The notes under the pieces: generated by a model
The model's database searches: none
Seen by the model: only the letters and a program-made list of their open reading frames with translations
What the model was told of the DNA's origin: nothing
Source of the DNA: Chondrilla cf. caribensis
Lineage: Eukaryota > Porifera > Demospongiae > Chondrillida > Chondrillidae
Direction of reading: 5' to 3'
DNA length: 64,000 bases
NCBI GenBank assembly: GCA_964020155.1
Contig: OZ026550.1
Coordinates: 2,797,352-2,861,351, forward strand
Shown here: in pieces, positions 27,655 to 43,845 of the stretch
How positions within the stretch are numbered: position 1 is the first letter of the stretch
How the letters are laid out: each line of letters starts with the position of its first letter
Translations under genes and position numbers: made by a program

Positions 27655-29978
27655 ATGATGTCATTGAAGCATGTGTCCGTAGTTTCTTCAAAGTTTTGTC
27701 AAGAACTTCCATTTTTCTCGAGCTTGTTCGAACTGTATAATGTGAATGTGAAAAATGGCATTTATAGACTTGGACAGTTATGTCAAGAGGTATAAGGCAT
27801 CATCACAATCTATGTGCACTGTATGGTGGAGTATACACTTATGTATAGCTCTTAGTCTTGTCCGTTTGGGTCAGGACATCTCAGTTCATCATTAAGAACA
27901 GAATGTATAATGTTGGAAACAATGGTTTTATTGTAGTTTTTCCTGCCAAAAGTGTAATAACACGCGGATATAGCAAGCAATTTATCAAATTTCCATGGTC
28001 TACAGTTTTCCACTCTGTTTCAACACCATCTCATTTGTCCATTTCCTATTATAGTTGTTTGGGAGTGCCATAGGATTGCCTATATTATGTCCACTATGAA
28101 TATTATTAGTGTCAAATTTTATGTTCTTGGAACCACAAATGGTAGTCTTACCTGTCCTGATATAGTTATAAATGTACCTGCCATACAGTACAACTGAAAA
28201 CGTAGTACTCTGTACAAAATCTGTGTATAAACATATTTTGGCTGATTGGTACTGTATTATAATAAATTTAATTAATGGTGATTGTAAATTATGAGCTCGA
28301 GCTCATATCAGAAGTCGTGGTAACTGGTACCTGTCACTTACCAATTGTACAGTTGATGGATACAAGGTGAACTAGTCTGCATGGCCCACACATGTTCATG
28401 TAAATAATATTCCCAGTTCATCACCTACCCTCCTCGCCACATCCCATTCTGTACGTCCACAAGATCTGTGATCTCCTCTGGAGGATGATCTGGAGTGTCC
28501 CTCTCAAACTCCACCTTCTCCATCTCCACCAGTGGGCTGGTGACCAATGTCTGCTCTGATGGTAAGGTACCTGTTGTTGGTATTGTCTATGCCTCTCCAG
28601 TTCTAGAGTGAACCTGTTGAGTTCATTGTTCATGTGATGTCTACTTTATATTATACAGGTACATACCTCACTGGATGAGTATACCAGTAACTGTGCTCGT
28701 GTGTGCTGTTTGCAGCTACTCTGTATCTTAAGACATTGTACTTACTAGGTTGTGTTTTGAAATTGCTGCAGCCATTCAAATGCAGATTCATTAGCAGCAT
28801 AATATAATATTGCTATAAAATAATTGTAATGATGAAGATTGTACATCGAAGAATTGAAAGGCTGATCACATGACTTGAGTCAATAATTATTTGAGTATTA
28901 TAGAATATTGGTATCACTCAGCAGTTTGATTACGTGATTGAGACTATATATTGTTCATAATGATATATACACACGAATTAGAATAAATAATATAACTTTA
29001 AAAGCTATAATGTAGGTGCCGGTAATACTATACTGTGTATTCAGCTCTGAATTTATTTGTGTAATTATTATTCTAATGATGTATGTATGATGATGATGTA
29101 TCTTTCATTCAGACAAGATGATATACATACAGAATTATTGCATGGTTAGTACCCCCAGAAGAGGTGACCTGTTGATTTGTGATGGTTAATTGTGATTTAA
29201 TGCAAATTTCAATAATGCAGTAATGTGTGTAGTGTACAATCATGTTAGTATGTAGTCTGGTTACCAGACCCTTCGTTAGTGGTACCTCGGACAATAGCAA
29301 GTATTCATGCACACTAAATGTACACATCACATGTCATAATAATTATTATATAATCATATTACACACACAGCACCTCCTATATACACTCCATGTGTCATAT
29401 GCATGTATACAAGTATGTACACATGCATTTACACATTATGTACATGTTTACAAGCATGCAAGCACAGAACACACTAACACACATGCACATGCACTTCTGT
29501 GCATGAATGTACCATTTTCCAGATAAAATTGCAACTCATAATATTCATGCTCAATTATTACAAAATCCAACTAAAACTGATAATAGATCAACTGCATAGA
29601 AACATCACAGATAGATATTGACAGGTCACATAAACAGATACCACATTGCACCTTCCCCACTAAAAATGTAATTGAACAGTGTTACAAAGTGCATGCTATA
29701 ATCAAAATGCTACATTGAATTTTCTGACTACAATTACGGTAACAAAAACAAGATCTGAAGGTGTGCGTGTGTGTGTGCATGTGTGCATGTGTGCATGGGG
29801 CCAATTGCCCTTTTATTCGTATATAAAAGTGTCTTCAGAGCTGTAGTGCATTTCTTTCAGCAACATGTACACTCGGTGATTCCTCTATTAGGCTACATCC
29901 TGCTCTAATCCAAACCACTATAATAGCTGGGACAGTTAACCTGCTCCGATTACAGCTCATATTTCGTTATCGTATACG
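27655..29978. other. Shortened spacer block after unit C and upstream region of D
   Basis: The promoter module is reduced: TGATGTCA at about 27656 replaces the CRE and the CArG box is gone, but the first-exon-like part ending TGTCAAGAG|GTATAAGG survives. The middle of the block is deleted. 27850-28830 aligns with 12120-13050, including the minus-strand acidic exon at about 28435-28600. 28830-29980 is AT-rich and TG/CA-rich with no gene I can support. Confidence 0.45.
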
Positions 29979-29986
29979 TGACGTCA
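29979..29986 (+). promoter_or_regulatory. CRE in the promoter of kinase-NHL gene D
   Basis: TGACGTCA lies 77 bases before the ATG. A TCGTTATCGTATACG string sits just before it, so the two motifs are in the opposite order to B and C. Confidence 0.5.
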
Positions 29987-30062
29987 TGGTATATCTCGTG
30001 CTTCGAGTATTAATATTTACGCCTCTTTCTTTAAGATCTCACAGTTCTGAAGCAGTTCAGGA

Positions 30063-33462
<3,400 letters not shown>

Positions 33463-33697
33463 CTCTCAATGTCTTCAGTGTGACATGTGACGTGTGAAAT
33501 TATTGTTGTATTTTTGTTATTGTAAATGTATTATTTGTATTTTGAATGAAAATATTTAATAATGTTGATTGATTTCATGTCGTATGAGTCCACCTCTATG
33601 GTCACAGATGTCTATTGTGACTAGTTTTTTTGATCACGTCATAATACCTTCATTTGATGCCTGGAATCCATCCACTGTCATAGTCCCAATGTACAGA

Positions 33698-33806
33698 CCT
33701 TATAAGGAAAACGTGGGCGCTTATTGTTTAATGACGTCATCGAACACTTGTCCATCGCTTCTTCTGAAGTTTGTCAAGAACTTCCATTTCGCTCGCGATC
33801 GTTCGA
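33698..33806 (+). promoter_or_regulatory. CArG box plus CRE promoter module, copy after unit D
   Basis: CCTTATAAGG 33698-33707, TGACGTCA 33732-33739, TCGCGATCGTTCGA 33793-33806, then a donor-like AAAGAG|GTAAGG near 33857. This is the most complete copy of the module. Confidence 0.6.
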
Positions 33807-33918
33807 ACCGTATAATGTGAAGAAACGTGTATTGGGAAGGACAGCTATATAAAGAGGTAAGGCATCATCACTACGTATGTACACTGTATGGTGGAGTACA
33901 CTTACGCATAGCTATATA

Positions 33919-34771
33919 GGGTGAAACGGGGTAACTTGGAACGCCTTTTGACACCTATAGCTATCAACAGCTCCACTGCTTGCACTCCGATGGATCACTG
34001 GATTTACATTAAATTTACCGTGCACCTAAAGTAGATATCCACCTTTCATGACCAGTTCGAAATTTGAATATAGCACCATTCCATCGGATAGCAGAATCGT
34101 TTTTGTAATAACTTTTGTGTTGGAAAATGGCTGTCGGGTAACTTGGAACACTCTGAAAACTCGCCGTGAAATCATCACAGGAGGTCCAAACGATGACCGG
34201 GCATACAATAATGCTTTAGAAGAACCCAAATGGTATAAAAAGACTATACTGTAATCTATCATACATAAAGCTCAGTTTAAAAAAGCCAAAACACAAAGGG
34301 TACATCTCAGCGTGGGGCAGGCTGTTCAAGAGCAAATGGAACAGATCCAACGTTGTCTTTGACTGGGCAACATAACTAGGTCAGTACATGCAAGATGATA
34401 CCACCCCTGGTATTCAACACAAGCCACCCAGTCTGTGTCTTTTTCTTCATTGCCACATTCTTGGCCCTCGTGAACGACTATTTTCGAGTTTGTTGTTGAA
34501 AACGGGATTGCTGCTATCCTCAACCATCAATGCTATTGAAAATAACTGGGTATCTGTTGAAAAAAATTCTTAGCTCATATTTTATCTGCGCTTGTTCATT
34601 TTTTGATCGATAACTTCCTCTGGGATATGCGAATAGTCGTGAAACTATCAATGTAATTTTACCTCATACTACCATGATCATGTATGGTAAACTTTAACCA
34701 AAAGTTTGTAAATGTTTAGCAGAATAAGATTAAGTACAATGAAAAGTGTTCCAAGTTACCTCGCTTTACCC
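33919..34771. mobile_element. 853-bp DNA transposon remnant with PHD-like coding debris
   Basis: The ends GGGTGAAACGGGGTAACTTG and, in reverse complement, GGGTAAAGCGAGGTAACTTG form terminal inverted repeats of about 25 bases with three mismatches. TATA flanks both sides. The homologous site after F (56379-56391, GCTATATATCAGG) is uninterrupted, so the insertion is exact and leaves a TA or TATA duplication. On the minus strand 34326-34523 reads CGNEEKDTDWVACVEYQGWY, then HLACTDL and WICSICS-stop, a PHD-finger-like end with one zinc cysteine missing. PHD-ended transposases are known among pogo-like elements; the class here is inferred. Confidence 0.8.
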
Positions 34772-34779
34772 TATATCAG

Positions 34780-35340
34780 GTAGCTAGTCTTCTGTATTTC
34801 CTATCCCTCTACCAGCTAGTACGTGTACATGTAGTTATACCACCACAAATCCTATCAACATACCGACCTATCTAGCCAGTCATGCAGTAGAATTATCTGT
34901 AGTCTAACTATCTCCTGTCGGTCTCTTTATACTGTCCATGCATTCTTCAACCATCCCCCATCAAATAGAGGAGGTGACTGTATACCACAGCTAGTAGTGT
35001 GTAGAGTCTGATGTTGATTTGATCCTGTGCCATTGAGTGCAGTGTATTGTTAAGAAGGTATATTCCATCCTGGTGGTGGAAGTGGTGTGGTGGGACAGTC
35101 CACTCATGAATAACGGAAGTGAAGGAAACTTCACCAATAATCTCACATGTATGTGTATGCGTACATGTATGGCTAGAGTGGAACTCGTGTGTGTGTATGT
35201 GTGTGTGTATGTATGTGCGTACTTACATTTGAATGCATCCATATAATAATACATGCATGATTCCTTTATTAATTCTATTCAAAGTAAAAAGATATTATAT
35301 TTGTTAATAGTCAAGATCTCCATATTATTCTTCATATCCT
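34780..35340. other. Truncated remainder of the spacer block after D
   Basis: After the transposon the block resumes (TAGTCTTCTGTATTTCCTAT), jumps to the 10870-10920 equivalent and then, at about 35115, to the 20080 equivalent (GAAGTGAAGGAAACTTCACC) before turning into TG-rich and AT-rich sequence. Two internal deletions relative to the block after B. No gene seen. Confidence 0.45.
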
Positions 35341-35344
35341 ACAG

Positions 35345-35446
35345 TGCGGATGCGGTGTCATCCACGAGCCTCCTGCTATAGGATAAGATGTCCTCACTGT
35401 GGAAAAGATGTGCTTCCACTCCAAAAAGCTTGTACGTACATACGTA

Positions 35447-35515
<69 letters not shown>

Positions 35516-36370
35516 ATATTCACACATGTATGCGTGTATGGTTGTTCACCGACATGTACATGAAGTTCTACTATATCTGCATGTATGTGTCATTGTATTT
35601 GGATTTCCAATACTTACTCATTGTTGTTCTGTAACCCATTCACATGTCTGCAGTGGGAGGACCAGCACACAATGTAAATTGTATCGACTTTGCGAGATGG
35701 AAAGTAGAAAATGAAGAAAACCAGCAAAAAGGCCTGGCTGCCTTCTTGAAGGAGATTGGAATTGGTGAGCTAAATATAGAACAGATCCACATTACATTGC
35801 TTTACTAATTATAGCAACACTGTGCACTTTATTTAGAATGTCCAAAATGCAAGTTCAGGTATGACTTGGCCAAAGGAGACTGCTTGCATTTCAAGTGTGG
35901 ACAGTGTCGAACTGAATTCTGTGGAGGATGTGGTGCTGTATTCAATAAGGTATTGAATATGCATATACATACTGATGTATGAATATAACCACTCTCCCCA
36001 AAATTATGTCAAAAGAACTTCTGTCATTTTCTGTTCGGTAGAATTGCCGCAAGTTCCTGACTTGTGGGATTAAGGGGTTTCACGCTCATCATCCCTGAGA
36101 CTGCCTATTCTATATGAGAGACTAGGAGGTGGAGAGACTTCAGAAGGTCCTTCAAGACAAGGAGATTGAGTTTGACACTGAACCTCCTCAGAATCAGATG
36201 AACGCAGCACAAGTGAAGGGGGAAGGGGATGAGGAGGGGGTGGAGGAGCCACCTAAGAATGCTATAGCTGTTGGAATTGCCAACCAGGGATGAAGGTGCA
36301 GAGTGATGCTTCAGAAGAATGAGTGTGGGGAGGATTGTAAGAAGGGACATGCTGGACTGTGCCAGTGAGT

Positions 36371-36430
<60 letters not shown>

Positions 36431-36880
36431 AGTGTGCGTGCGTGCATGTGTGTGTACATAGAGCTGTGGATATATCTCCGTGTACATAATATTATACGTA
36501 GCTGACATTATGGATTCATGTACCCTCATGTTGGTACTGAACATGTGTCAATACGCCCATCACAGGAGGCACTGTAAAGAGTACCTAGTGTCTATGATCA
36601 ACAAAGCTGGCATTGACCCAGGTGAATTTATGGACTTGAATGAAATCAGTGCTTTACTGAGGAGAGATGAAAAACAAGTCCCCAACAAACAATCCAATGA
36701 AGCAAACCAGGCTTATATATATATATCTCCAGAGACTCAGAGAGGTGATGACAATGAAACTAGCCTAAAATCAACTATGTGTATTAGAGATGGCCTTTAG
36801 ACTTACAGTACCTCCCTATTTCTTTGCAGCATTTGAAAACAGAGGTTGTACTGGAGAAACGTGGGATATTCAGCCATTAG
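35345..36880 (+). pseudogene. RNF31-like: Decayed HOIP/RNF31-like RBR-LDD exons (linear ubiquitin ligase C-terminus)
   Basis: Six exon-like pieces with GT..AG edges follow the order of the HOIP C-terminus. 35345-35431: IBR part (CGCGVIHEP and RIRCPHCGKD in different frames). 35654-35764: WEDQH, then after a one-base loss NCIDFARWKVENEENQQKGL. 35837-35949: RING2, [20 protein letters not shown] then [18 protein letters not shown], with the catalytic-type cysteine in GDCLHF. 36042-36364: HHP-stop-DCLFYMRD-stop-EVERLQK, then a third TGA before RCRVMLQ. 36566-36800: RHCKEYLVSMINKAGIDPGE, the linear-ubiquitin-determining helices. 36830-36880: LKTEVVLEK tail. HOIP is the catalytic LUBAC subunit acting in NF-kB signalling. 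Three stops plus frameshifts make this copy dead; retained introns mean it was not a retrocopy. PUB, zinc-finger and UBA parts are absent. Confidence 0.8.
35449..35514. repeat. (TG)n microsatellite in a HOIP-like pseudogene intron
   Basis: About 32 TG units between the first two exon remnants. A similar array at 36371-36427 follows the fourth. Confidence 0.95.
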
Positions 36881-37979
36881 ACCCGGCTGCACTGTGAGCA
36901 TGTGCAGTGTGTGAATTAACATTATTTGTTTGTCTTATTCATAGTGAAAATATGGATTATAAAATTTTGTGGCAATCCCTTGCTTGTAATTCACTTTACT
37001 ATTTGAAATTTGTGTTTGAGAGGTTAATGTTCTTACTTGGAAACCTAGTTTGTGTATATGTGTTGTTATATCTGCAGCTGTTTGTCACATGTATGGAGAG
37101 GTCCTTCACAGGGACTATGACCAGCAAGCAGTTGCAATTGGTGGACTAATTTGAACACTTTCAACCTGATTACACTTATATTGTTCAATAAGTAAATCTA
37201 ATGGTACTATTTTGCCGTTTTACATGACGTTATTCAATTTGTAATGTTATACTTTGTCGGACTTCGGATTCAGTCTTGCGTTCCGAGTTCCAATTCAAAT
37301 TCTAAAACTAATAATAGCTAATGGCCGCCAAAGTTTCGGTAAAAGACGACTAAGCGTGAATGTTCCTTCAAAAGGAGTGACGTCTGCTAAAACGTATCGT
37401 TCGCGCTATATAGACTAAGTACGTATATACCACATACATGTGCCTTTATTGGACACACGTGTCCTATAGCTGTATGATATTAAGTGTATTCGTCCAAAGG
37501 TTACGTAGTTTAATTTAGAGTGTCTATGGTCCAATGATCGTATTTCCAGAGGAAAACTGCCATACGGGAAAGAACACTGGGTTTTTCTGATGCAATGTTG
37601 TCTGAGACAACTTACTGCATAAAGAATGGTAAGTGTAACTTGCATGCAAGTAGACAGTATGTTTATCTCATGTTATAGTGTAGTTTGTACAGTATAGCCA
37701 ACTCATGTAGTTTGTACAGTAGCCGTCACACGTGGGTTGTACAGTAGCCGTCACATGCGAGTTGTACAGCCGTTACATGCAATACTTCCATAAACATGCC
37801 TCAGGTCTTCAGACATGTGGTCCCATACTACTTCACTTTCACATCACATGCCCAAAAAGGTTGGGTAGGGTCTGGTAAGAGGTGTTCTGTAAGGAATTCC
37901 AATCAGAAAAAAACAGAATACTATGTGAGTATATATTATGTGTATGTGCATATGCTACCCATGACTGTAGATTACTATG

Positions 37980-38420
<441 letters not shown>

Positions 38421-38774
38421 ATGCTACCCATGTCTGTAGAATATTAAGTGTGTATAGTTGTATTGGTGTCAGTGGGGATAGTGGGGATTAGTGATGTTGG
38501 TAATAATGGATAATGTATGCCCGTATTCACTATTGTGCACTTGTTTGTTCAATAGGTCCAACCTTGCGGTCGATATCAGCACAATACTGTGCTGTTTATT
38601 CTTGGGGAGGAATGTGGATTGAGAAAATTGAAAACTTCATTCATACCTCTATTTAAAGTGGTGGATGTCTGTCTCTTTGTGTATGAGTTCTGTATTCCTG
38701 TTTGTCTACCTGCAGCAGTGAATTGTCTAGACAGATTTACCTCTGGGTTGTCGCAAAGTGAGTACAATGAACTG

Positions 38775-38781
38775 TGTGTGT

Positions 38782-38843
<62 letters not shown>
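38775..38843. repeat. (TG)n microsatellite
   Basis: About 33 TG units just after the fourth RPUSD2-like exon remnant. Confidence 0.95.
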
Positions 38844-38845
<2 letters not shown>

Positions 38846-39532
38846 CTTGTGTGAGAGAGTTTTTGTATTGATATTTCATATGTAGGAACTTGGTTACTGC
38901 TCAGAGGATGGAATCTGAAATCCAATAGCAAGACATATCCAGGAATATGTGTGTCGTGTGAAAAGGGATTTTCCTAAGAGAATACAATGGACTGGGTAAC
39001 TTCTGTGACATTGCAAGTTTATTTTTCACTCTTCTTTTCCCTCTTTTCATCCATTTCTTGCTTTAGTCCGTATTTCACATGTAATTCCCACTGGGATTCT
39101 GTCATTGTTTTGACTTTGGTCACCTTTTTGGATTTTGCAATTGTGTCATGTTTCCAATATGATTTTGTACACTTATATTCTTGTTCATTTTAATGGAATA
39201 TATACCTAGTGAAGTAGCACTTCATGTGTATGTGCGTGCACACGCATGTGTATATATGTACAGAGGTTGCTGTGTTTGTCCACATTGTATTATAATACTA
39301 CTTCTTTAGGATCCCACAGGCCTCCCTGTTCAGTGGTTTGGATTAGAGCTATAGTTCATGTTGTACCCTTGATGTTTGGAAGCTGTTCTCCTCATTGGTG
39401 GTCTGTGAGGTTCTCCTCTGGCGCAGTTTTGATTTCTCCATTGATGAACCTGAAGGGGCGTGTCCGCTCATGCACGTGTTACACGAGCCTATGATAGTAA
39501 TAACAGGATTCCTAGGATCATAGACACTCTAA

Positions 39533-40679
39533 ACTACGTAACCGGGACTGGAATCATCAGTATTACGTATTGTACAACATAGTTATTATGCATATATTAT
39601 GTATAAAATCATGCGTAAATTTATTTCCGGTGTGACCACGATTGTTAACTCGCAGAGGAGACCCGTGAAAAGGTCTTCGTTTCATTTTGTTCATGTAAGA
39701 CGATAACACGTATTAGTGGGCTCTGTTACATATGATTCAGTAGAATGAAAGTAAAACTACTGAATGGTATAACTTTTCCTTTTCTAAATAGTCCTAGTCG
39801 TGAAACTTACCAAGATACAAATCATTACTAAAGCAGGCGTTGATGAAATTTGGTAACAGAGTTTGCCAAAAAACTTCACTCCGAAACGCAACAAAGTGGC
39901 CATCAAAATGATCCTCTTGTTGCTGGGCGTGCATTGATGTGCGTCGAAGAATTTAAAATCTCTTGCTTCGTCGAGAAAGAAGCTTTTTATGGTCTAAACT
40001 GCCCTTATTTCGCTCTCTTCACGGTTCATGAAGGATCTTGCTCATTTTTCACCCGATCGGCTCGCTTTTTTTTCCAAACGATAGCTGGAAGAACGCCGGA
40101 TGCATTAGACTGTCATTTTAGTCTTGGATATCCATGTTAGCTGGGATATACGAACGAATACGGCATTGAAATTCAGTCTGATTTGGAAGTGAATTCTCGT
40201 TGACGGCGGATGTAGTTAACCGCAACAAAGGCTATTGTTATTATAACAATATGAATATCATTTATACTTAACTAATTAGCCATAATGCTATTGGTAAGGT
40301 ACGAGGTCCATCGGCTGGCAGGGGTAGGCGCTTCAGAAGTGCGGAGATTTCTTCACAAAGACAGCGACAACAATGTTAAAACTTTCTCGGCTTGTAGAAG
40401 AGTTTTAACATCTGTTTCCTTACGGTGGAATGCTTTTTGAGTCTCACGCTGGAAATTCTTCGGTAAGCAGCTTACGAAGGACACTAACGAATGTATGAAG
40501 CGGAGAAAGGGGAGATTCGACCATGAATTGGACGGATAATCCGATACAACCAAAGACACGAGCTCGGCGACGAAATGAACTTGATCAACAAACCGGAAAT
40601 AACACGGATCGAAAACCGGAATAGCTAACAAACGTGGTCACATCGGTGCGTGGGCGGATTCCAGTCCCGGTTACGTAGT
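39533..40679. mobile_element. TIR-bounded element of 1147 bp, class unknown
   Basis: 39533-39555 and 40657-40679 are perfect 23-base inverted repeats beginning ACTACGTAACCGGGACTGG. Inside are a 96-codon plus-strand frame (39850-40140) and a 92-codon minus-strand frame (40353-40631), neither with a motif I recognise. No clear target duplication is visible. It ends 140 bases before the start codon of unit E and may carry part of that promoter. Confidence 0.65.
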
Positions 40680-40819
40680 ATGCTAGGATGGTTGTGGTTT
40701 GTCGTGTACGTGAGATGTTATCAATAATGCGATCCTCTTTTGTAATTGACTTACTGTACATAGATTAATTTGGAATTTAGTTCGATAGTTACGCGTACCG
40801 TCTTGTCAGTACCGACGAA

Positions 40820-43784
40820 ATGGCAGAAGGTCTGGAAGAAGAAGCCGTGGTGAAGAAAGTAATAGAGAACCTTCGTAGTTTCCTCCAGATACACCTGACC
40901 ATCGATGAGGATTTCGTTTTAGATTTACAAGCGGAAAGGCTTCTTCACAAGAGAGATGCCGATCGTCTTCGCGCCTCTCTATCCAAAGGCGGCAGTGAAG
41001 CCCTATACAGTTTTCTGGATCACGTGGCGTCCTATTACGACCAAGAGATGTTAGAAAAGCTTTGTACCTTTTTGGAGGCCTATTCCGAGCGCAGGATAAG
41101 ACCTAGTCTACGCAGTATAGCTGTGAAAATCAGAAATGAAATGAAACAGTGAGTATAGCTATGTGTGAGTGTTTTGGAACCTGTTGGGTACCGTTTTGTA
41201 TGCCGAAAACACAACCCTACAAACTTATACTTACTGTGGAGTAGTTCAGACAGTGTGTGAAGGGGCTCGCTCAAGCTCGCCCAGTTTGAAGAGGTCAGCA
41301 TAGATGAGCAGTAGCTGGCGTGATACACACAGACTGATGTCTACAGCATGCTTTATTCAGTCGATTGTAATAGTGCCAGCATCTCCATAAGTGCTAGACT
41401 GTGTCTAAGCACATGCAGTGTGCTGAGTTGTGTATACCAGCGCTAGCAATACAGTGCATGGTTGATGGTGTATGCACAGATTTTGATAGATGTGTACGGG
41501 TAGTCCAATTCAGGTGCCTATGTAAATGTAAGCATCATGTACATCAGTACATGGTACTGTTTGCATGTTGCAGTAGCTGTGCATGTGAGATAATAGGGTA
41601 AAATTATGATCACAGGGTGTATTCACATGAAAAAAAGGACATATGCAGTGCATGAAAAATGTCAAAAGGCATGGTACCCCTACCCCCTACCCTAACCAAA
41701 CACAACTTTGCAGCAAGCTCTATTCAGGCAAACATGGTGAAAGAAGCATCTCCATAGGTGCCTGGTAAGGTGGTTGTTGGCCTTAATATCAAAAACAAGC
41801 ATATAATAATAATATTATATATAATATGTACAAATATATTTATATACATATACATATATTTCTACCGAACCATCATCACTGGCACATACAACCTTTGGCT
41901 CCACGTACCCAGTGATTCCAAAGATGTTATAATTCTGGATACTTGTGAATTGTTGTACAGTGGAACCTTGATACAAGGGACACCCTTGTGAACTCAGCCA
42001 CTTTCTTCCCACCAGCTGGTTCAAAAGCCTCAAACGATTAGCATTCTGAAGTTAAAAACCACTATTCACAAGTCTCCAGAATGATACTGTTATTGAAATT
42101 ACCCCCTTTTACCTCAACTTTAAATATGTGATATTTAAAGATGGCAATGTCAGCTACTTGCTGTTGAAAATGTACAGCAAGTTCTTCCAATGTTACCTCA
42201 TGCCCAACCGTATCTTTTATGATTCCACCACTGACAATGGAATTACACTTAAATTATGATTCTGCTATGGTAGAATTATGATGTAACTATGTAGGAGTGA
42301 ATTATGATAACTACAATTTGCGTTATATGATACTTTACGATTCTGCAGCGATTACGTTATGTTATGATGTGTGTATATTTGTGAGATTTCATCATACTAA
42401 TCAATTTTTGTGCATACTGGCAGGCACCAACCAGGTCCAATCCACCAAACCGACCCTCAACAACGAGATGGTGTACCTGGACCTACAGTTACTGGTGAGT
42501 AGGAGCATATACGTAGAAGTGTGTGTATGTACTGATCAATGTACAGTGAATACTCATTATTCCGCTGTAATTCACTTTCAAAAATTTGGTGGATTAATAA
42601 GTTTGGCAGATTAACTGAATATTTATTAGTACAAGTACATTATATTGGTACTTTTATATTGTGGTGGATTGGAAGGTTTGGCAGATAGAGCAGTGGAGGA
42701 TTGACGTGAATTCACTGTACTTTGTATGCACTTATTATACACTGTTCCTGTAACAGCTAACACAGTACATGTGGAGTCCATATAATGTATGTACAAACAA
42801 TACCTACGCATGTGTGTGCATTCATATCTGCTTCATGTGGAAATGAGGGACCACAGGGACATTGACTCCATATACATTGGCACTCTCAGCATGTTCTGCG
42901 CAGACAATAACATACACAGGCTACACACATCCAGTATGTTCTGATGTGTATGTGATACAGTCTACTACTGTTGTCTTCAGGTCCTCCATCCTCCCCACCA
43001 GCCACACAGGGGGAACCTACTCCAACTGTGTCCACAATGGATGAGAGGTCACAGAAGATAAAGGAAATCGTGGACATGTACAGGAGTGAAAGCACTAACG
43101 TCAGCCTCCCAGAGATCCCTGAGTTGGAAGATGACTTCGACGATATTATGATAGCCCTGAACACTAAATTGTCATCAGCAGATCCTCAGGTGATTTGTAA
43201 ACTTCATGGTACCATACGAGTGAAATATCGGAGGTACATCCATGGTGTGAAACCAGTAGAACTGCCATCTATTCCCAACACAGCTGGTGGACTGTATGAT
43301 TTTATAGCAGCGAAATCCACTCTCTACGAGATACTCCTCATACATCATGCTGTTGACGTCCTGGACACCGAAGACTTGAAGGAGACCTTACAAAGCTATG
43401 AATCAAAACTGAGAAATCACCTACGACTGACCCTAAAATCATATAAGAAGAAAAATGTGACCCTCCCACTGCGTCAGAACCACACCCACCTGGCTATTGT
43501 TCTATCCAAAGAGCAAATACTCCTCTCCCTTGTTCTCCACATCAAAGAATACTTGATGAAGTACCTGCAACTGGAGGAGACCATATTTGAAGGCTTTGGG
43601 GAGGGTTGTACCGTCTTGTTCTACTCTATTCTCAAAGTTGATGCTGTCGTCTTGGCTCCGAAGATCCTTTCTCACTCAGCAGAATTGAAGAGGATGTTCG
43701 ACATAACACACCTGGTTGTGTTTGATTACTTTGCCTGTGATCTGGAGAGGGCCACCATTGAGCTACCTGTGAGTGTGTGTGTGT

Positions 43785-43845
<61 letters not shown>

